Positions 8,695 through 17,187 of a stretch of 64,000 nucleotides of DNA are shown here, one piece after another. Every line of letters begins with the position of its first letter. Positions within the stretch are counted from its first letter, which is position 1. The stretch comes from Caballeronia grimmiae (GTDB taxonomy: Bacteria > Pseudomonadota > Gammaproteobacteria > Burkholderiales > Burkholderiaceae): contig NZ_JFHE01000013.1 in assembly GCF_000698555.1 (NCBI RefSeq), positions 62,001-126,000 of the forward strand. Direction: 5' to 3'. Both the position numbers and the translations under genes were made by a program. A model generated the notes under the pieces. That model was not told the DNA's origin. It did no database searches and saw nothing but the letters and a program-made list of their open reading frames with translations.

Positions 8695-10450
8695 GACGCG
8701 AGTTTTCCGTGAGATCGGATACGGACACCGGCGCGGCGCTGCCCGCACGCGCCCAGAAATCGAAGAAGTTGAACCATTGATACGGCGCCTTGCGGCAGTA
8801 GTGTTCGAGCCGCGACGCATAGCGCTGCGCCCACGCCGCGATGTGTTGCGCGCGTTCCCGGCGCGGCAGCGCGATGCGTTCGGCGAATTGTTCGAAGTAC
8901 AAACGATACGAACCTCCGCGCTCCCTGAGGCAGAAGAACAGATACACCGGGCAACCGAGCGCGTGGGCGAGCACGTACGGGCCTTGCGCAAACGGCGCGG
9001 TCGCGCCGAGAAAGCGCGCATCGGTCGTGCGTCCGGATTCGTGCGCCGGCACGCGGTCGCCGACGATCACGAGCAGTTCGCCCGCGTCGATGCGCGCCTG
9101 CATCATCATCGACGTGTCCGGGCCGAAGTCGCTCACGTGAATCAAATGCTTCGCGAAGTCGCCATTCGCGGACGACAGCACGCTGTTGAAGCGCTTCGCG
9201 TGCTCCGTGTAGACGATCGCCGTGACCTTCGCGCGGCCGTTGCGCGCGGCAAGCGCCCGCGTCATTTCCAGGTTGCCGAGATGCGCGCCGATCACGAGCG
9301 CGCCACGGCCGCTCGCGACAAGCGCTTCGAACGGCGCAGGGTCGTCGAACACGGCTTCGTGATCGCCGATCCGCCCCGACCACGCCGCGAGCTTGTCGAG
9401 CCCGGACTGCGCGAAAGCGAGCATCTGGCGATACGCCGAACGCCAGCCCGGCTGCGGAGTGCGCTCGCCGGGCGCGGCCTGCGCGAGTTGCGCGAAATAC
9501 CGGTGCGAAGCCGCACGCGCCGTGCGTCCCGTCAGCAGGAAATAGCCGACGACGGGATGCAGCCAAAGCCCCGTGAAACGCATGCCGAACAGGCGGCAAC
9601 TGAGCGCGAGCAGGCCCATGCCGAGGCGGCTGCCACGCTCCGCGACGCGCCACCAGCCGGGGCCGCCATGCGTGGCCTGTTCGGAGGCCGCCGTTCTGCG
9701 CGGCATCAGCTTGTGCGCGATGAGCATCGGCGAGCGCAGCACCATGCCGCACACGAGCCGTGTATGGCTCGCGCTGATGCGAACGTTGTCCCATAGCACG
9801 TCGAAGTGCGACACGCCGTCCGTCGCGTAGACGACGCGCGTCGGGATCGAGCGGAACGCAAGGCGCCGCCAGTGCAGCCGCACGAGGATCTCGATGTCGA
9901 AGTCCATGCGCGTGCCGAGTGGCACGCTGTCGATCAGCGCGCAGGCGGCATCGAGCGGATAAAGGCGGAAGCCGCACATCGAATCGCGGATCGTCAACGA
10001 CAGCGTTTCGACCCACACCCAAACGTGCGTCAGATAGCGGCCATAAAGACGCGACTTCGGCACGCTTTCGTCGTAGACAGGGCGACCGAGGATGACCGCG
10101 CCCGGCTCGGCGCGCGCCGCGTCGAGAAAGAGCGGCACGTCGTTGGCGTCGTGCTGTCCGTCGGCGTCGATCTGCAACGCGTGCGTGAAGCCCGCGCGTC
10201 GTGCCGCGCGCAGGCCCGCCATCACCGCGGCGCCCTTGCCGCCGTTCACCGGCAGACGCAAGAGGGTCATCTGCCCGTGATAGCGGCAGGCTAGCTCGGC
10301 GAGTACGGCTTGCGTCGCGGTGTCGCTGCCATCGTCGACGACGAAGATCGGCAACTGATGAACGCTCAGGCGCGCCACGGTGCCGCCGATCGCGTCCTTG
10401 TGGTTGTAGATCGGAATGACGATGCACGCCGCGATGTCCGCACCGCTCAT
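8687..10450 (-). CDS. Bifunctional glycosyltransferase family 2 / lysophospholipid acyltransferase (ApeJ-type)
   Basis: A 587-residue two-domain protein. Residues 1-240 are a GT2 glycosyltransferase with VVDDGSD near 37-43 and the metal-binding QIDADGQHD at 93-101. Residues from about 270 onward are an LPLAT/HtrB-like acyltransferase domain with GAHLGN (His390) and a downstream GDRVP motif. This fused pair is typical of APE clusters and is thought to build the lipid anchor to which the aryl polyene is attached at the membrane. The ATG overlaps the ligase-dehydratase stop (ATGA). The exact sugar and acyl donors cannot be told from sequence. Confidence 0.92.
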   Translation of the reverse strand: MSGADIAACIVIPIYNHKDAIGGTVARLSVHQLPIFVVDDGSDTATQAVLAELACRYHGQMTLLRLPVNGGKGAAVMAGLRAARRAGFTHALQIDADGQHDANDVPLFLDAARAEPGAVILGRPVYDESVPKSRLYGRYLTHVWVWVETLSLTIRDSMCGFRLYPLDAACALIDSVPLGTRMDFDIEILVRLHWRRLAFRSIPTRVVYATDGVSHFDVLWDNVRISASHTRLVCGMVLRSPMLIAHKLMPRRTAASEQATHGGPGWWRVAERGSRLGMGLLALSCRLFGMRFTGLWLHPVVGYFLLTGRTARAASHRYFAQLAQAAPGERTPQPGWRSAYRQMLAFAQSGLDKLAAWSGRIGDHEAVFDDPAPFEALVASGRGALVIGAHLGNLEMTRALAARNGRAKVTAIVYTEHAKRFNSVLSSANGDFAKHLIHVSDFGPDTSMMMQARIDAGELLVIVGDRVPAHESGRTTDARFLGATAPFAQGPYVLAHALGCPVYLFFCLRERGGSYRLYFEQFAERIALPRRERAQHIAAWAQRYASRLEHYCRKAPYQWFNFFDFWARAGSAAPVSVSDLTENSRHG

Positions 10451-12144
10451 GCGCGCTCCCGATAAACGATCGCGCCCGACGCGCAGTCGCGTCCGTTGAA
10501 CCGATAAGCGAATTGCACGCGGCGCCGCGCGGCATCGTGCGCGAGCCGCAGTTCGAGCACCGCGCCGGGCGGGACGGGCGCCATGAACTTGAGTCGATCG
10601 ACGCTTTCGATTGCACGCGCCGCCGCGACGTGTTCCGACGCGAGCCGGATCGCCCAGTCGACCTGCACGACGCCGGGCAGAATGGGCAAGCCCGGAAAGT
10701 GGCCGGCGAAATGATCGAGCGCGGGCGGCACGCGCAACTCGTAGCGGAGATTCTCGCCGTCCCGCGATTCCGACAGCAATTCGAAGCCTTCGGCTCGCGG
10801 ACCGAACGCCGCCGCGACGGCCGCAACCGGCAGCTTGCCGCGCGCATCGAACGGCAGCGCGATGCGAAAGCGCCAGTGACGCGGCAACAGCACGATGTCG
10901 AAATAGGCGGCGAGATGACGGCGCAAGTGCTTTGCGAGCGCCACGCGGCCGATGTCATCGAGTGCGGCGCGGCCTTCGTCGGAGAGCGCGACGACCGCGC
11001 CGACACGTTCGCGCGTCGCGCCCGCGAGCGGCACGACGCTCGCTTGCGCCACGTACGGATGCAGCGCGAGACGAGCTTCGAGTTCCGGCAACGACACGCG
11101 CTTGCCGTCGAGTTTGACGACGCGGTCGAGGCGGCCTTGCAGCCGGAAGCGGCCGTCGTCGTCGAAGACGATTGCATCGTCCGTGCGATGCCAGCCGTCG
11201 TGGTCCAGATGTGGCGAGCGCACTTCGAGCGCGCCGTCGCCGGCACGCCGCACGTCCACACCGCTGACCGGACGCCACGCGGCCGTTTCGTTCTGCCTGC
11301 GCCAGGCAATGCCGCCCGTCTCGGTGCTGCCGAAAATCTCGACGGGTGCGTCGCCGAAGACCGCCGCGTAGTCGCGGGCCGTGTCCTCTGCAAGCGGTCC
11401 GCCCGACGAAAAGAATGCACGCGGCGCGGGCGTGAGCGAAGCAAAACCCGCCAGCGCGGTCCAGCGCATCAGTTGCGCGGGCGACGACACCATCGCGGTC
11501 GCGCCGCAACGTGCGATGCGCGCCTGAACCTGCTGCGGTTCCACGCAGACGGCGCGGTCGAATGCGCGTCCCGCCGCGAGCGGCCACAGCACGCGAAACA
11601 GCAGGCCGTAGATATGGCGATGCGGCACGCTCGCGAGCATCGTCGCGTCGCCGATCAGCGCGCCCCAGTCGCGTTCGAGCGTGCGCACTTCGGCGTCGAA
11701 CTGGGCGAGCGTCTTGTGAATCGGCTTCGGCACGCCGCTGCTGCCCGATGTGTAGAGCGTGAGCGGCGCGTGCGGGTCGATATTCAGCGAGAGCGCGCCG
11801 GGCCCGTGGGCGCCGGCTGCCGCGGCGACTTCGGCATCGGTGAGGACGGCATCGTAGGCGTCGGCGAGGTCGGCCAGATAGCCGGGCGCGGAACTCGCGG
11901 GAATCACCGGCGTCTTGCCGCACGCAAAGAGCGCGAAAAGCGCGCAGGCGAAATCGAAGGAATCGTCGATGCACAGCGCATAGCGGCGCGCCGTGCCTTC
12001 GTGCAATTGCAACGCGAGCGACGCCACGCGTGCGCGAAACGCGGCATGCGTGATGACCGTGTCCGCGCCGTCCGTCGCTCCATCGCGGCAGACGGGCGTG
12101 TGCGGATCGCGCCGCGCGCAAAGCAGTTCGTGCAGCGCGATCAT
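10447..12144 (-). CDS. AMP-dependent acyl/aryl ligase fused to a FabA/FabZ-like dehydratase (ApeH-ApeI fusion)
   Basis: A 565-residue protein with two catalytic parts. Residues 1 to about 450 are an adenylate-forming ligase with the phosphate-binding YTSGSSGVPK at 131-140 and a later FGSTETGG motif; it should activate the aryl starter acid (4-hydroxybenzoate in characterised systems) for loading on an ACP. Residues from about 460 form a hotdog dehydratase with GHFPGLPILPG, active His482. In several described APE clusters these are separate genes (apeH and apeI), so the fusion is notable. The ATG at 12144 overlaps the upstream stop as ATGA; a longer start 16 codons upstream is less likely. Confidence 0.9.
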   Translation of the reverse strand: MIALHELLCARRDPHTPVCRDGATDGADTVITHAAFRARVASLALQLHEGTARRYALCIDDSFDFACALFALFACGKTPVIPASSAPGYLADLADAYDAVLTDAEVAAAAGAHGPGALSLNIDPHAPLTLYTSGSSGVPKPIHKTLAQFDAEVRTLERDWGALIGDATMLASVPHRHIYGLLFRVLWPLAAGRAFDRAVCVEPQQVQARIARCGATAMVSSPAQLMRWTALAGFASLTPAPRAFFSSGGPLAEDTARDYAAVFGDAPVEIFGSTETGGIAWRRQNETAAWRPVSGVDVRRAGDGALEVRSPHLDHDGWHRTDDAIVFDDDGRFRLQGRLDRVVKLDGKRVSLPELEARLALHPYVAQASVVPLAGATRERVGAVVALSDEGRAALDDIGRVALAKHLRRHLAAYFDIVLLPRHWRFRIALPFDARGKLPVAAVAAAFGPRAEGFELLSESRDGENLRYELRVPPALDHFAGHFPGLPILPGVVQVDWAIRLASEHVAAARAIESVDRLKFMAPVPPGAVLELRLAHDAARRRVQFAYRFNGRDCASGAIVYRERA

Positions 12145-12773
12145 GACGCCCCCAGCCGCCGTGCGCGCGGCAGAATCACGAGATAGCGCCACGCGATTTC
12201 ACCCGCGAGCAGCAGGCCGATCAGACCATACGCGATCGCGCCGTTATAGAGCGACCACGCCTCGCGCGACCAGTAGAGCGCGGTATAAAGCGAGAACAGA
12301 CCGTTCGCGGCGAAGAACGCGCACCAGATCTGCGTGACGCGGCGCGTGTGGCGCACGGCCGGCTCGCTCAGATCGGGCGTTCGGATGCGCGCGAATTTCT
12401 CGATCATCGACGGACCGCGGACCAACGTCGAACCAAATGCAATCAGCAAGCCGAGATTCACGAGCGACGGATAGAGATGGAGCAGGCGCTCGCTGTCGGT
12501 CCACACGATCGCAGCCGATGCCGCGCTCAACATGAACCCGACCGCCCAGTCGACGAGCGTGAGCGTGCGCAGCGACGCACCGACGACGCCCGTGCCCGCG
12601 CAGCGCTGCAGCCAGATCAGCGCGAACAGCAGGCAGCCGATATAGCGCGGCGCGTTCCAGAACCAGCCGCACAGAATGACGGCCGGATACGCGAGCTTGA
12701 ACGCGACGTTGAGCGCGAAGCCGATCCAGCTTCGATGCGCCTTGTCGCGGGCCTGGGCGGTCTGCGGCTGCAT
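12141..12773 (-). CDS. Integral membrane protein of the aryl polyene operon (COG4648-like, ApeG-type)
   Basis: A 210-residue protein with about six hydrophobic segments, for example around residues 20-40, 75-110 and 165-205, and a basic C-terminus (LPRARRLGAS). The position between the ACP genes and the AMP-ligase matches the conserved membrane protein of APE clusters. It has no recognisable catalytic motif, and its function is unknown; a scaffolding or transport role at the membrane is only a guess. Its start abuts the second ACP stop and its stop overlaps the ligase start. Confidence 0.8.
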   Translation of the reverse strand: MQPQTAQARDKAHRSWIGFALNVAFKLAYPAVILCGWFWNAPRYIGCLLFALIWLQRCAGTGVVGASLRTLTLVDWAVGFMLSAASAAIVWTDSERLLHLYPSLVNLGLLIAFGSTLVRGPSMIEKFARIRTPDLSEPAVRHTRRVTQIWCAFFAANGLFSLYTALYWSREAWSLYNGAIAYGLIGLLLAGEIAWRYLVILPRARRLGAS

Positions 12774-13030
12774 CAGCCCTGTGCTGCCAGCAGCGACTCG
12801 ACAGCGGCGATCACGTCGCCGACCGTGCGCACCGATTTGAATTCCTCGGGCTTGATACGGCGGCCCGTCATTTCCTGCAGCTTGATCGCGAGATCGACGG
12901 CATCGATGCTGTCCAGATCGAGTTCTTCGAACAGATGCGCCTGCGGCGTCACGCGCTCGGGCGCGATGCCGAAGTTCTCTTTGAAAATCGCGCGGATGCG
13001 CTCAAGGATTTCGATGTCGGTCACGGTCAT
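12773..13030 (-). CDS. Acyl carrier protein 2 of the aryl polyene operon
   Basis: An 85-residue acyl carrier protein. The phosphopantetheine attachment site is Ser41 in ELDLDSIDAVDL, followed by the usual helix III. It carries the starter or growing chain for the ketosynthases of the operon. The start overlaps the end of the first ACP gene (ATGA) and the stop abuts the membrane protein gene. APE clusters normally encode two ACPs (ApeE and ApeF), and which of the two this corresponds to cannot be decided by eye. No phosphopantetheinyl transferase gene is in the visible part, so one must act in trans. Confidence 0.93.
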   Translation of the reverse strand: MTVTDIEILERIRAIFKENFGIAPERVTPQAHLFEELDLDSIDAVDLAIKLQEMTGRRIKPEEFKSVRTVGDVIAAVESLLAAQG

Positions 13031-13326
13031 TCCCCCTTCTTTGCAGTGTCGCCCGATGCCCGCGCGCCCTCGCGCTGGGCCGCGACCAGTTCGGCGAGCG
13101 TGTTGATCGAGCGGAAGTGCTCGCGCGTGCGCTCGTCGTTGGCGGCGATCGTCAGTTGATAGTGTTTGCGCAGCACGATGCCGATTTCGAGCGCGTCGAT
13201 GGAGTCGAGCCCGACGCCGTCGGTGGAAAAGAGCGGCGCATCGTCGTCGATGTCGGCGGGCGTCAGGTCTTCGAGATCGAGTGCTTCGATCAGAAGCTGT
13301 TTGATTTCAAGCTTTAAAGAATCCAT
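13027..13326 (-). CDS. Acyl carrier protein 1 of the aryl polyene operon
   Basis: A 99-residue acyl carrier protein with the attachment Ser42 in GVGLDSIDALEIG. It has a longer charged C-terminal tail (ending AKKGE) than the second ACP, which may separate its partner enzymes from those of ACP2. The start lies 20 bp inside the acyltransferase gene, and the stop overlaps the start of ACP2. Its sequence differs clearly from ACP2, so the two are not a recent duplication. Confidence 0.93.
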   Translation of the reverse strand: MDSLKLEIKQLLIEALDLEDLTPADIDDDAPLFSTDGVGLDSIDALEIGIVLRKHYQLTIAANDERTREHFRSINTLAELVAAQREGARASGDTAKKGE

Positions 13327-14098
13327 GGTCGATCAGATGCTCGGTGATATGGGCTTGCAGCGCGTTGGTCACGGTGCGCGCGGCGAGCGCGGGCGGTTCG
13401 TCGCGATTGGCGAGCGCGTCGGCTCCGACCGCGTCGAGCACGTTCACGCGCATATGGAAAGGGCGCTCGGGCACGTCGTGCCAGCGCATGTTTTTCGTGA
13501 AGGCGGGCGGGTCGCAGTCCATCAGGACGGGCAGAATCGGCGCGCCGGATTGCAGCGCCATATGCGCGAAACCACGCGAAAACGCATGCAGGCGATTGCG
13601 CGCCGGACTGCGCGTGCCTTCGGGAAAGATGATCATCGTGTAGCCGCGAGCGAGTTGCCGCGCGCCCGCTTCCACGAGTTCGACGGGATCGGCGTTGCTC
13701 ACGTAGTCCGCCGCCCGCATGACGCCCCAGAAGAACGGATTGCTCCAGTGCGCGCTTTTCACGACGCAGCATGCGCGCGGCGTGAGCGACAGCAGCACCA
13801 TGACGTCGAGCCAGGTCGGGTGATTGGCGACCACGATGGCGGCGCGCTGCGCCTTGCGATTGAGCGCATCCGCTCCGCGCACGTCGAGCTTCATCACGCG
13901 CACGCCGATCAGCACGGCGACGAGCGCGCGAAAGAACGCGTGAATGATCGCGGCGATGATGCGCTGCTTCGACGCGCGATGCGGCCACACACAGGCAAGC
14001 GGAAAGACGATCAGCGAAAAGCCGAGTCCGCAGACGCCGAAGGCGGAGAACGCAAGGGCCGTCGCGACGAGGCGCCAATAATGGTCAAGCGCCTTCAT
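13307..14098 (-). CDS. 1-acyl-glycerol-3-phosphate acyltransferase-like protein (ApeD-type)
   Basis: A 263-residue PlsC/LPLAT acyltransferase. An N-terminal hydrophobic hairpin (about residues 10-40) anchors it to the inner membrane. The catalytic HX4D motif is NHPTWLD (His93, Asp98), and the acceptor motif FPEGTRS follows at about 165. It probably acylates a glycerol-type acceptor during attachment of the aryl polyene to its lipid. The ATG at 14098 gives the family-like start MKALDHYW and overlaps the upstream gene by 14 bp; in-frame sequence further upstream is low-complexity and lies inside the preceding gene. Confidence 0.9.
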   Translation of the reverse strand: MKALDHYWRLVATALAFSAFGVCGLGFSLIVFPLACVWPHRASKQRIIAAIIHAFFRALVAVLIGVRVMKLDVRGADALNRKAQRAAIVVANHPTWLDVMVLLSLTPRACCVVKSAHWSNPFFWGVMRAADYVSNADPVELVEAGARQLARGYTMIIFPEGTRSPARNRLHAFSRGFAHMALQSGAPILPVLMDCDPPAFTKNMRWHDVPERPFHMRVNVLDAVGADALANRDEPPALAARTVTNALQAHITEHLIDHGFFKA

Positions 14099-14804
14099 GC
14101 CACTTCCATTGCCATGTCGAATTCGGGCCGCGCCATTGAACCGGCGCTTTTGCGTCGAGGCATCGGCGGACTGCTTCGCTCTGTGTGGCGAACCGGGCGC
14201 GCGTGGCGTCGCGGGCTTCGAACGGGGCGCTGGCTGCGTCGTCGCCGAACGCCGTGCGCGCGCATTCGAGGCGTCCCGTTTGCGCGGATGCGTCGAGCAG
14301 GATGGCAAGTGCGCCCCCCTCCACTTCGTCCTCTATCGTTCCATATGCGGGATCGGCGGGCTCGTCGGCGTAGACGAGCAGAACGGGCGACGAGGCATCC
14401 GTCGCATACTGCGCGTGCGCTTCGAGCAGCGCGTAGCCGAGCGTCTGCGCTCCCGCCGACACGGCGCTCGCCGGCGCACGGTCGCCTCGCGCGATGCCGA
14501 AAACACCGGTCATCGCGTTGAGCACGGACAGGCTGAAGGACGTCGGCGAGACGGGTTCGCCTGCGCTGATGTCGCACAGGATGCCGGTGGTGCGCCGCAG
14601 TTCGCCATGACGCGACGCGAACACGACACGCACGGCGGGCAGCGTCGCCGCGCAGTCGTACGCGACCTTGAGCGCGGCCCGCGATAGCGCGCTGAGCCGG
14701 CGCCGCGCCATCGGCTCGACGAAGCTGACGTCAGGGGCGACGGATGCGGCGGCAGGCCACGAGGACCAGCGCGCAACCGGAATGGTCCAGTGCAGATCGG
14801 GCAT
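14085..14804 (-). CDS. Beta-ketoacyl synthase N-terminal-like protein, chain-length-factor type (ApeC-type)
   Basis: A 239-residue protein resembling the N-terminal half of ketosynthases without the Cys-His-His active site. The segment PTSFSLSVLNAMTG is characteristic of the short ketoacyl-synthase-like family found in APE clusters. In the Xenorhabdus system such a protein (ApeC) is the chain-length factor that pairs with a true ketosynthase (ApeO). It is the first gene of the operon as read here. The ATG at 14804 gives MPDLHWTIPVARW, the usual N-terminus; an alternative TTG start 15 codons upstream is less likely. The promoter should lie between this start and about 15.2 kb. Confidence 0.85.
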   Translation of the reverse strand: MPDLHWTIPVARWSSWPAAASVAPDVSFVEPMARRRLSALSRAALKVAYDCAATLPAVRVVFASRHGELRRTTGILCDISAGEPVSPTSFSLSVLNAMTGVFGIARGDRAPASAVSAGAQTLGYALLEAHAQYATDASSPVLLVYADEPADPAYGTIEDEVEGGALAILLDASAQTGRLECARTAFGDDAASAPFEARDATRARFATQSEAVRRCLDAKAPVQWRGPNSTWQWKWHEGA

Positions 14805-15283
14805 ATCGGTGTTCGCGCTCGGAAAACGATCAGCATCTGGGAAGAACAACCGGCGACAGCGCGTTGCCTGGTTCGGCGGTGGCCCACCCCATTAGCTCCT
14901 TAACAGGTGATTGACCCGTCGAATTAACGGCACGGCGTAGCGACTATTTAGCCTGTTGACGGAAAAATTCGACGGAGATGCGCACGATTCGGTTAGAACG
15001 GGGTGCGAATGATACCGACGTTACGGCCGATTGCAGTAGCAAAAATTGAGCACTTTTTGCAGCTCCGTCTCATCGACGCGACGCACACGCAGTAGGACTT
15101 GCAGCGCGTGCGCGAGGTATGTCTTTCGAGACGCCGGACCGACGCCCATCCGGCGGTTTGTGCAACATTCCCACACGGGCCGGGTCATCAACGTCCGGCG
15201 CGCGTGATATCGTTCGCCGCTTGACTAAAGTTAAAACGTCTGCCATTCGGGCCTTGACCGAAGTGGCGCAGACTGCATGCAAG
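14805..15283. other. Divergent intergenic region upstream of the aryl polyene operon
   Basis: About 480 bp between the first operon gene (minus strand) and the deacetylase reading frame (plus strand). It is visibly more AT-rich than its surroundings between 14890 and 15060. No convincing protein gene was seen. It contains a perfect 10-bp inverted repeat (listed separately) and should carry the promoters of both flanking units, but no confident -35/-10 pair could be assigned by eye. Confidence 0.6.
14916..14975. repeat. Perfect 10-bp inverted repeat, candidate operator of the aryl polyene operon
   Basis: CCGTCGAATT at 14916-14925 is repeated in inverse orientation as AATTCGACGG at 14966-14975, with 40 bp between the arms. 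The pair sits 112-171 bp upstream of the first operon gene. The spacing of arm centres is about 50 bp, roughly five helical turns, which would suit two dimers or a looping regulator. No regulator gene is adjacent, so the cognate protein is unknown. Confidence 0.4.
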
Positions 15284-16139
15284 ATGAGGCAAATCATTTC
15301 TCGGCCGGGCGCCGAAGCACCGAGACGCTGGCCGCGCACAGGCTGGCCGCCGATGGTCATCGCGACCTTCGCCTGGCACGGCGTCGCTCTATCCGGATGG
15401 CTGCGGCAACCTTCAGCGTGGATAGCGTGGCTGGCGAGCATCATGGTCAGTCACATCGTCGTGGTGTCGATCGGGCTGTGGCCGCGCTCCAAGCTGCTGG
15501 GGCCGAACTGGACCCGCCTGCCCGACACGCCGTCCAACGCCGATGCCGTCGCGCTCACGATCGACGACGGCCCCGATCCAATCGTCACGCCGAAAGTCCT
15601 GGACATTCTGGATCGCCATCGCGTGCGCGCGACGTTCTTTTGCATCGGAACCCGCGCCGCCGAACATCCGGCGCTGGTCCGCGAGATCGTCGCGCGCGGT
15701 CACGCCGTCGAGAATCACACGCATCGTCACGTGCACACGTTCTCGGTGACCTTGCCGCTCCGGCTCGCGAAGGAAATCGACGCCGCTCAACACGCACTCG
15801 AAACGCTGACAGGCGAACGGCCCATGTTCTTTCGTGCGCCCCGCCGGTTTGCGCAATCTCTTTTTAGAACCGGTTCTGCACCGGCTGGACCTTCGGCTCG
15901 CGGCGTGGACGCGGCGCGGTTTCGACACGCGCGAGGGTGACGCGGATCGCGTTCTCGAGCGGCTCACGGACGGACTCGCCGCGCGGGATATTCTTCTTGT
16001 CCACGACGCGGGCGCGGCGTTGACATCGACGGGCGATCCGGTCGTGCTGGCGGTATTGCCGCGGCTGATCGATATCGTTCGGTCGTCGGGATTGCGATTC
16101 GTCACGTTGCGTGATGCGCGGGCATCGCTTTCGCGTTGA
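15284..16139 (+). pseudogene. Polysaccharide deacetylase (NodB domain), split by a +1 frameshift
   Basis: The N-terminal part encodes a hydrophobic pair of segments followed by a NodB deacetylase core with ALTIDDGPDP (metal-binding aspartates), ATFFCIGTRA and the HTHRHVHTF histidine motif. The frame runs into unrelated sequence after GERPMFFRAP. The expected continuation, AGLRNLFLEPVLHRL onward to VTLRDARASLSR, is present in another frame from about 15840 to 16139. Removing one C from the CCCC run at 15839-15842 restores a single reading frame of about 284 residues, so the lesion is a one-base insertion or a sequencing error in a homopolymer. The protein would be an inner-membrane-anchored deacetylase; such genes are often seen beside APE clusters (from memory). 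The start (MRQIISRPG) is tentative. Confidence 0.8.
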
Positions 16140-16367
16140 CGGGAAGCTCGATGCGAATTGGCGATTCGCCGTCGCACGACATCGCGAAGATGCGCAGATT
16201 TTTACTGCGCGGCGAACGGGGTGTTGAAGGAGGACTGGAAGGCGTGTGGGATACACGAGATGCAAACGCCTGACACGCGCCGCATCGGCTCGAACGCGTA
16301 ATCGCCTTCGGCGCAACCGTAGAATGTCGCGCCTCTTGTGTGTGACCGAGAGCACCTGAGAGATGCC

Positions 16368-16463
16368 TGGCGGAAGGCAGCAGGAGTCGAACCTACCTGG
16401 GAGTGTCTGACACCCCCAACTGGGTTTGAAGCCCAGCCGCACCACCGGATACGAATGCCTTCC
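16368..16463 (-). tRNA. selC: Selenocysteine tRNA, anticodon TCA
   Basis: A 96-nt tRNA including an encoded CCA. It has the long acceptor stem (GGAAGGCA pairing with TGCCTTCC), an anticodon arm CTGGGC-TTCAAAC-CCAG with TCA at 16427-16429, a long variable arm (TTGGGGGTGTCAGACACTCC) and GGTTCGACTCC in the T arm. All of this matches the E. coli selC pattern. It serves the UGA codon of fdnG through SelA and SelB encoded nearby. It lies on the same strand downstream of the small DedA gene. Confidence 0.97.
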
Positions 16464-16535
16464 TCGATCGCAAGTTGAGATGAACAGCGCGAGCGCCCGA
16501 TTATAACGGCGTAACGCCTATCGCACGCACCGGCG

Positions 16536-17159
16536 TCAACTGGCATCCTCCCCTGTGCGGTCTGGCGGCTGCCGGCGGCGAAGCAGCCGGTACGCGAAGA
16601 ACAGCAACGCCAGCACGACCAGCAGGTCGATCATCGTCGCGCCATGCGTCTGCAACTCCACCAGCGCGACATGCAATTCCCGCTGAAACAGCGCACCGCC
16701 CAGCAGCCAGAACCCCGCCCACGCGACGATGCCCGCCGCGTCCCACATAAAGAACACGGACGCGGCGATGTGCGTCGTGCCCATCAGCGGCGGCGTGACG
16801 AGCCCGAGCCCCGGCACGAACTTCGATACCGCGACGATCGGCGCGCCATACCGCTCGAACAGATCGCTCGCCGAGCGCATGCCCGTGTCGAACGCATACG
16901 ACCGGCGCGACAACGCCGCAATCAGCCGCCGTCCATACAGACGCCCTGCCGAAAACCACACGGCATCGCCGGACAAAGCGCCGCTCGCCGCCGCCAGCAG
17001 CACGTGCCAGAACGACAGCCGCCCGCTGGCGATCGCCGATCCCGCCAGCACGAGCAGCGGCGCGGACGGCAACGGCACGCCAAGCCGCGTCAGCAGCACG
17101 TTGCCGAACACCGCAGCCGCGCCCCACTGCGTAATCGCCGATGGCGGAATCTGGATCAA
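16536..17159 (-). CDS. DedA-family (SNARE-associated/VTT domain) membrane protein
   Basis: A 207-residue inner-membrane protein. It contains the DedA-typical GNVLLTRLGVPLPSAPLLVLAG opening split by two re-entrant segments and the FVPGLG motif in the middle (VSKFVPGLGLVTPPLMG), and ends with a membrane helix and a short basic tail. DedA proteins are linked to lipid (undecaprenyl phosphate or phosphatidylethanolamine) flipping and membrane homeostasis. Its start lies 28 bp downstream of the stop of the larger DedA-PAP2 gene on the same strand, so the two are likely co-transcribed. Confidence 0.88.
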   Translation of the reverse strand: MIQIPPSAITQWGAAAVFGNVLLTRLGVPLPSAPLLVLAGSAIASGRLSFWHVLLAAASGALSGDAVWFSAGRLYGRRLIAALSRRSYAFDTGMRSASDLFERYGAPIVAVSKFVPGLGLVTPPLMGTTHIAASVFFMWDAAGIVAWAGFWLLGGALFQRELHVALVELQTHGATMIDLLVVLALLFFAYRLLRRRQPPDRTGEDAS

Positions 17160-17187
17160 ACGGCGCCTCCGCCTTCCATGCTTGCCT

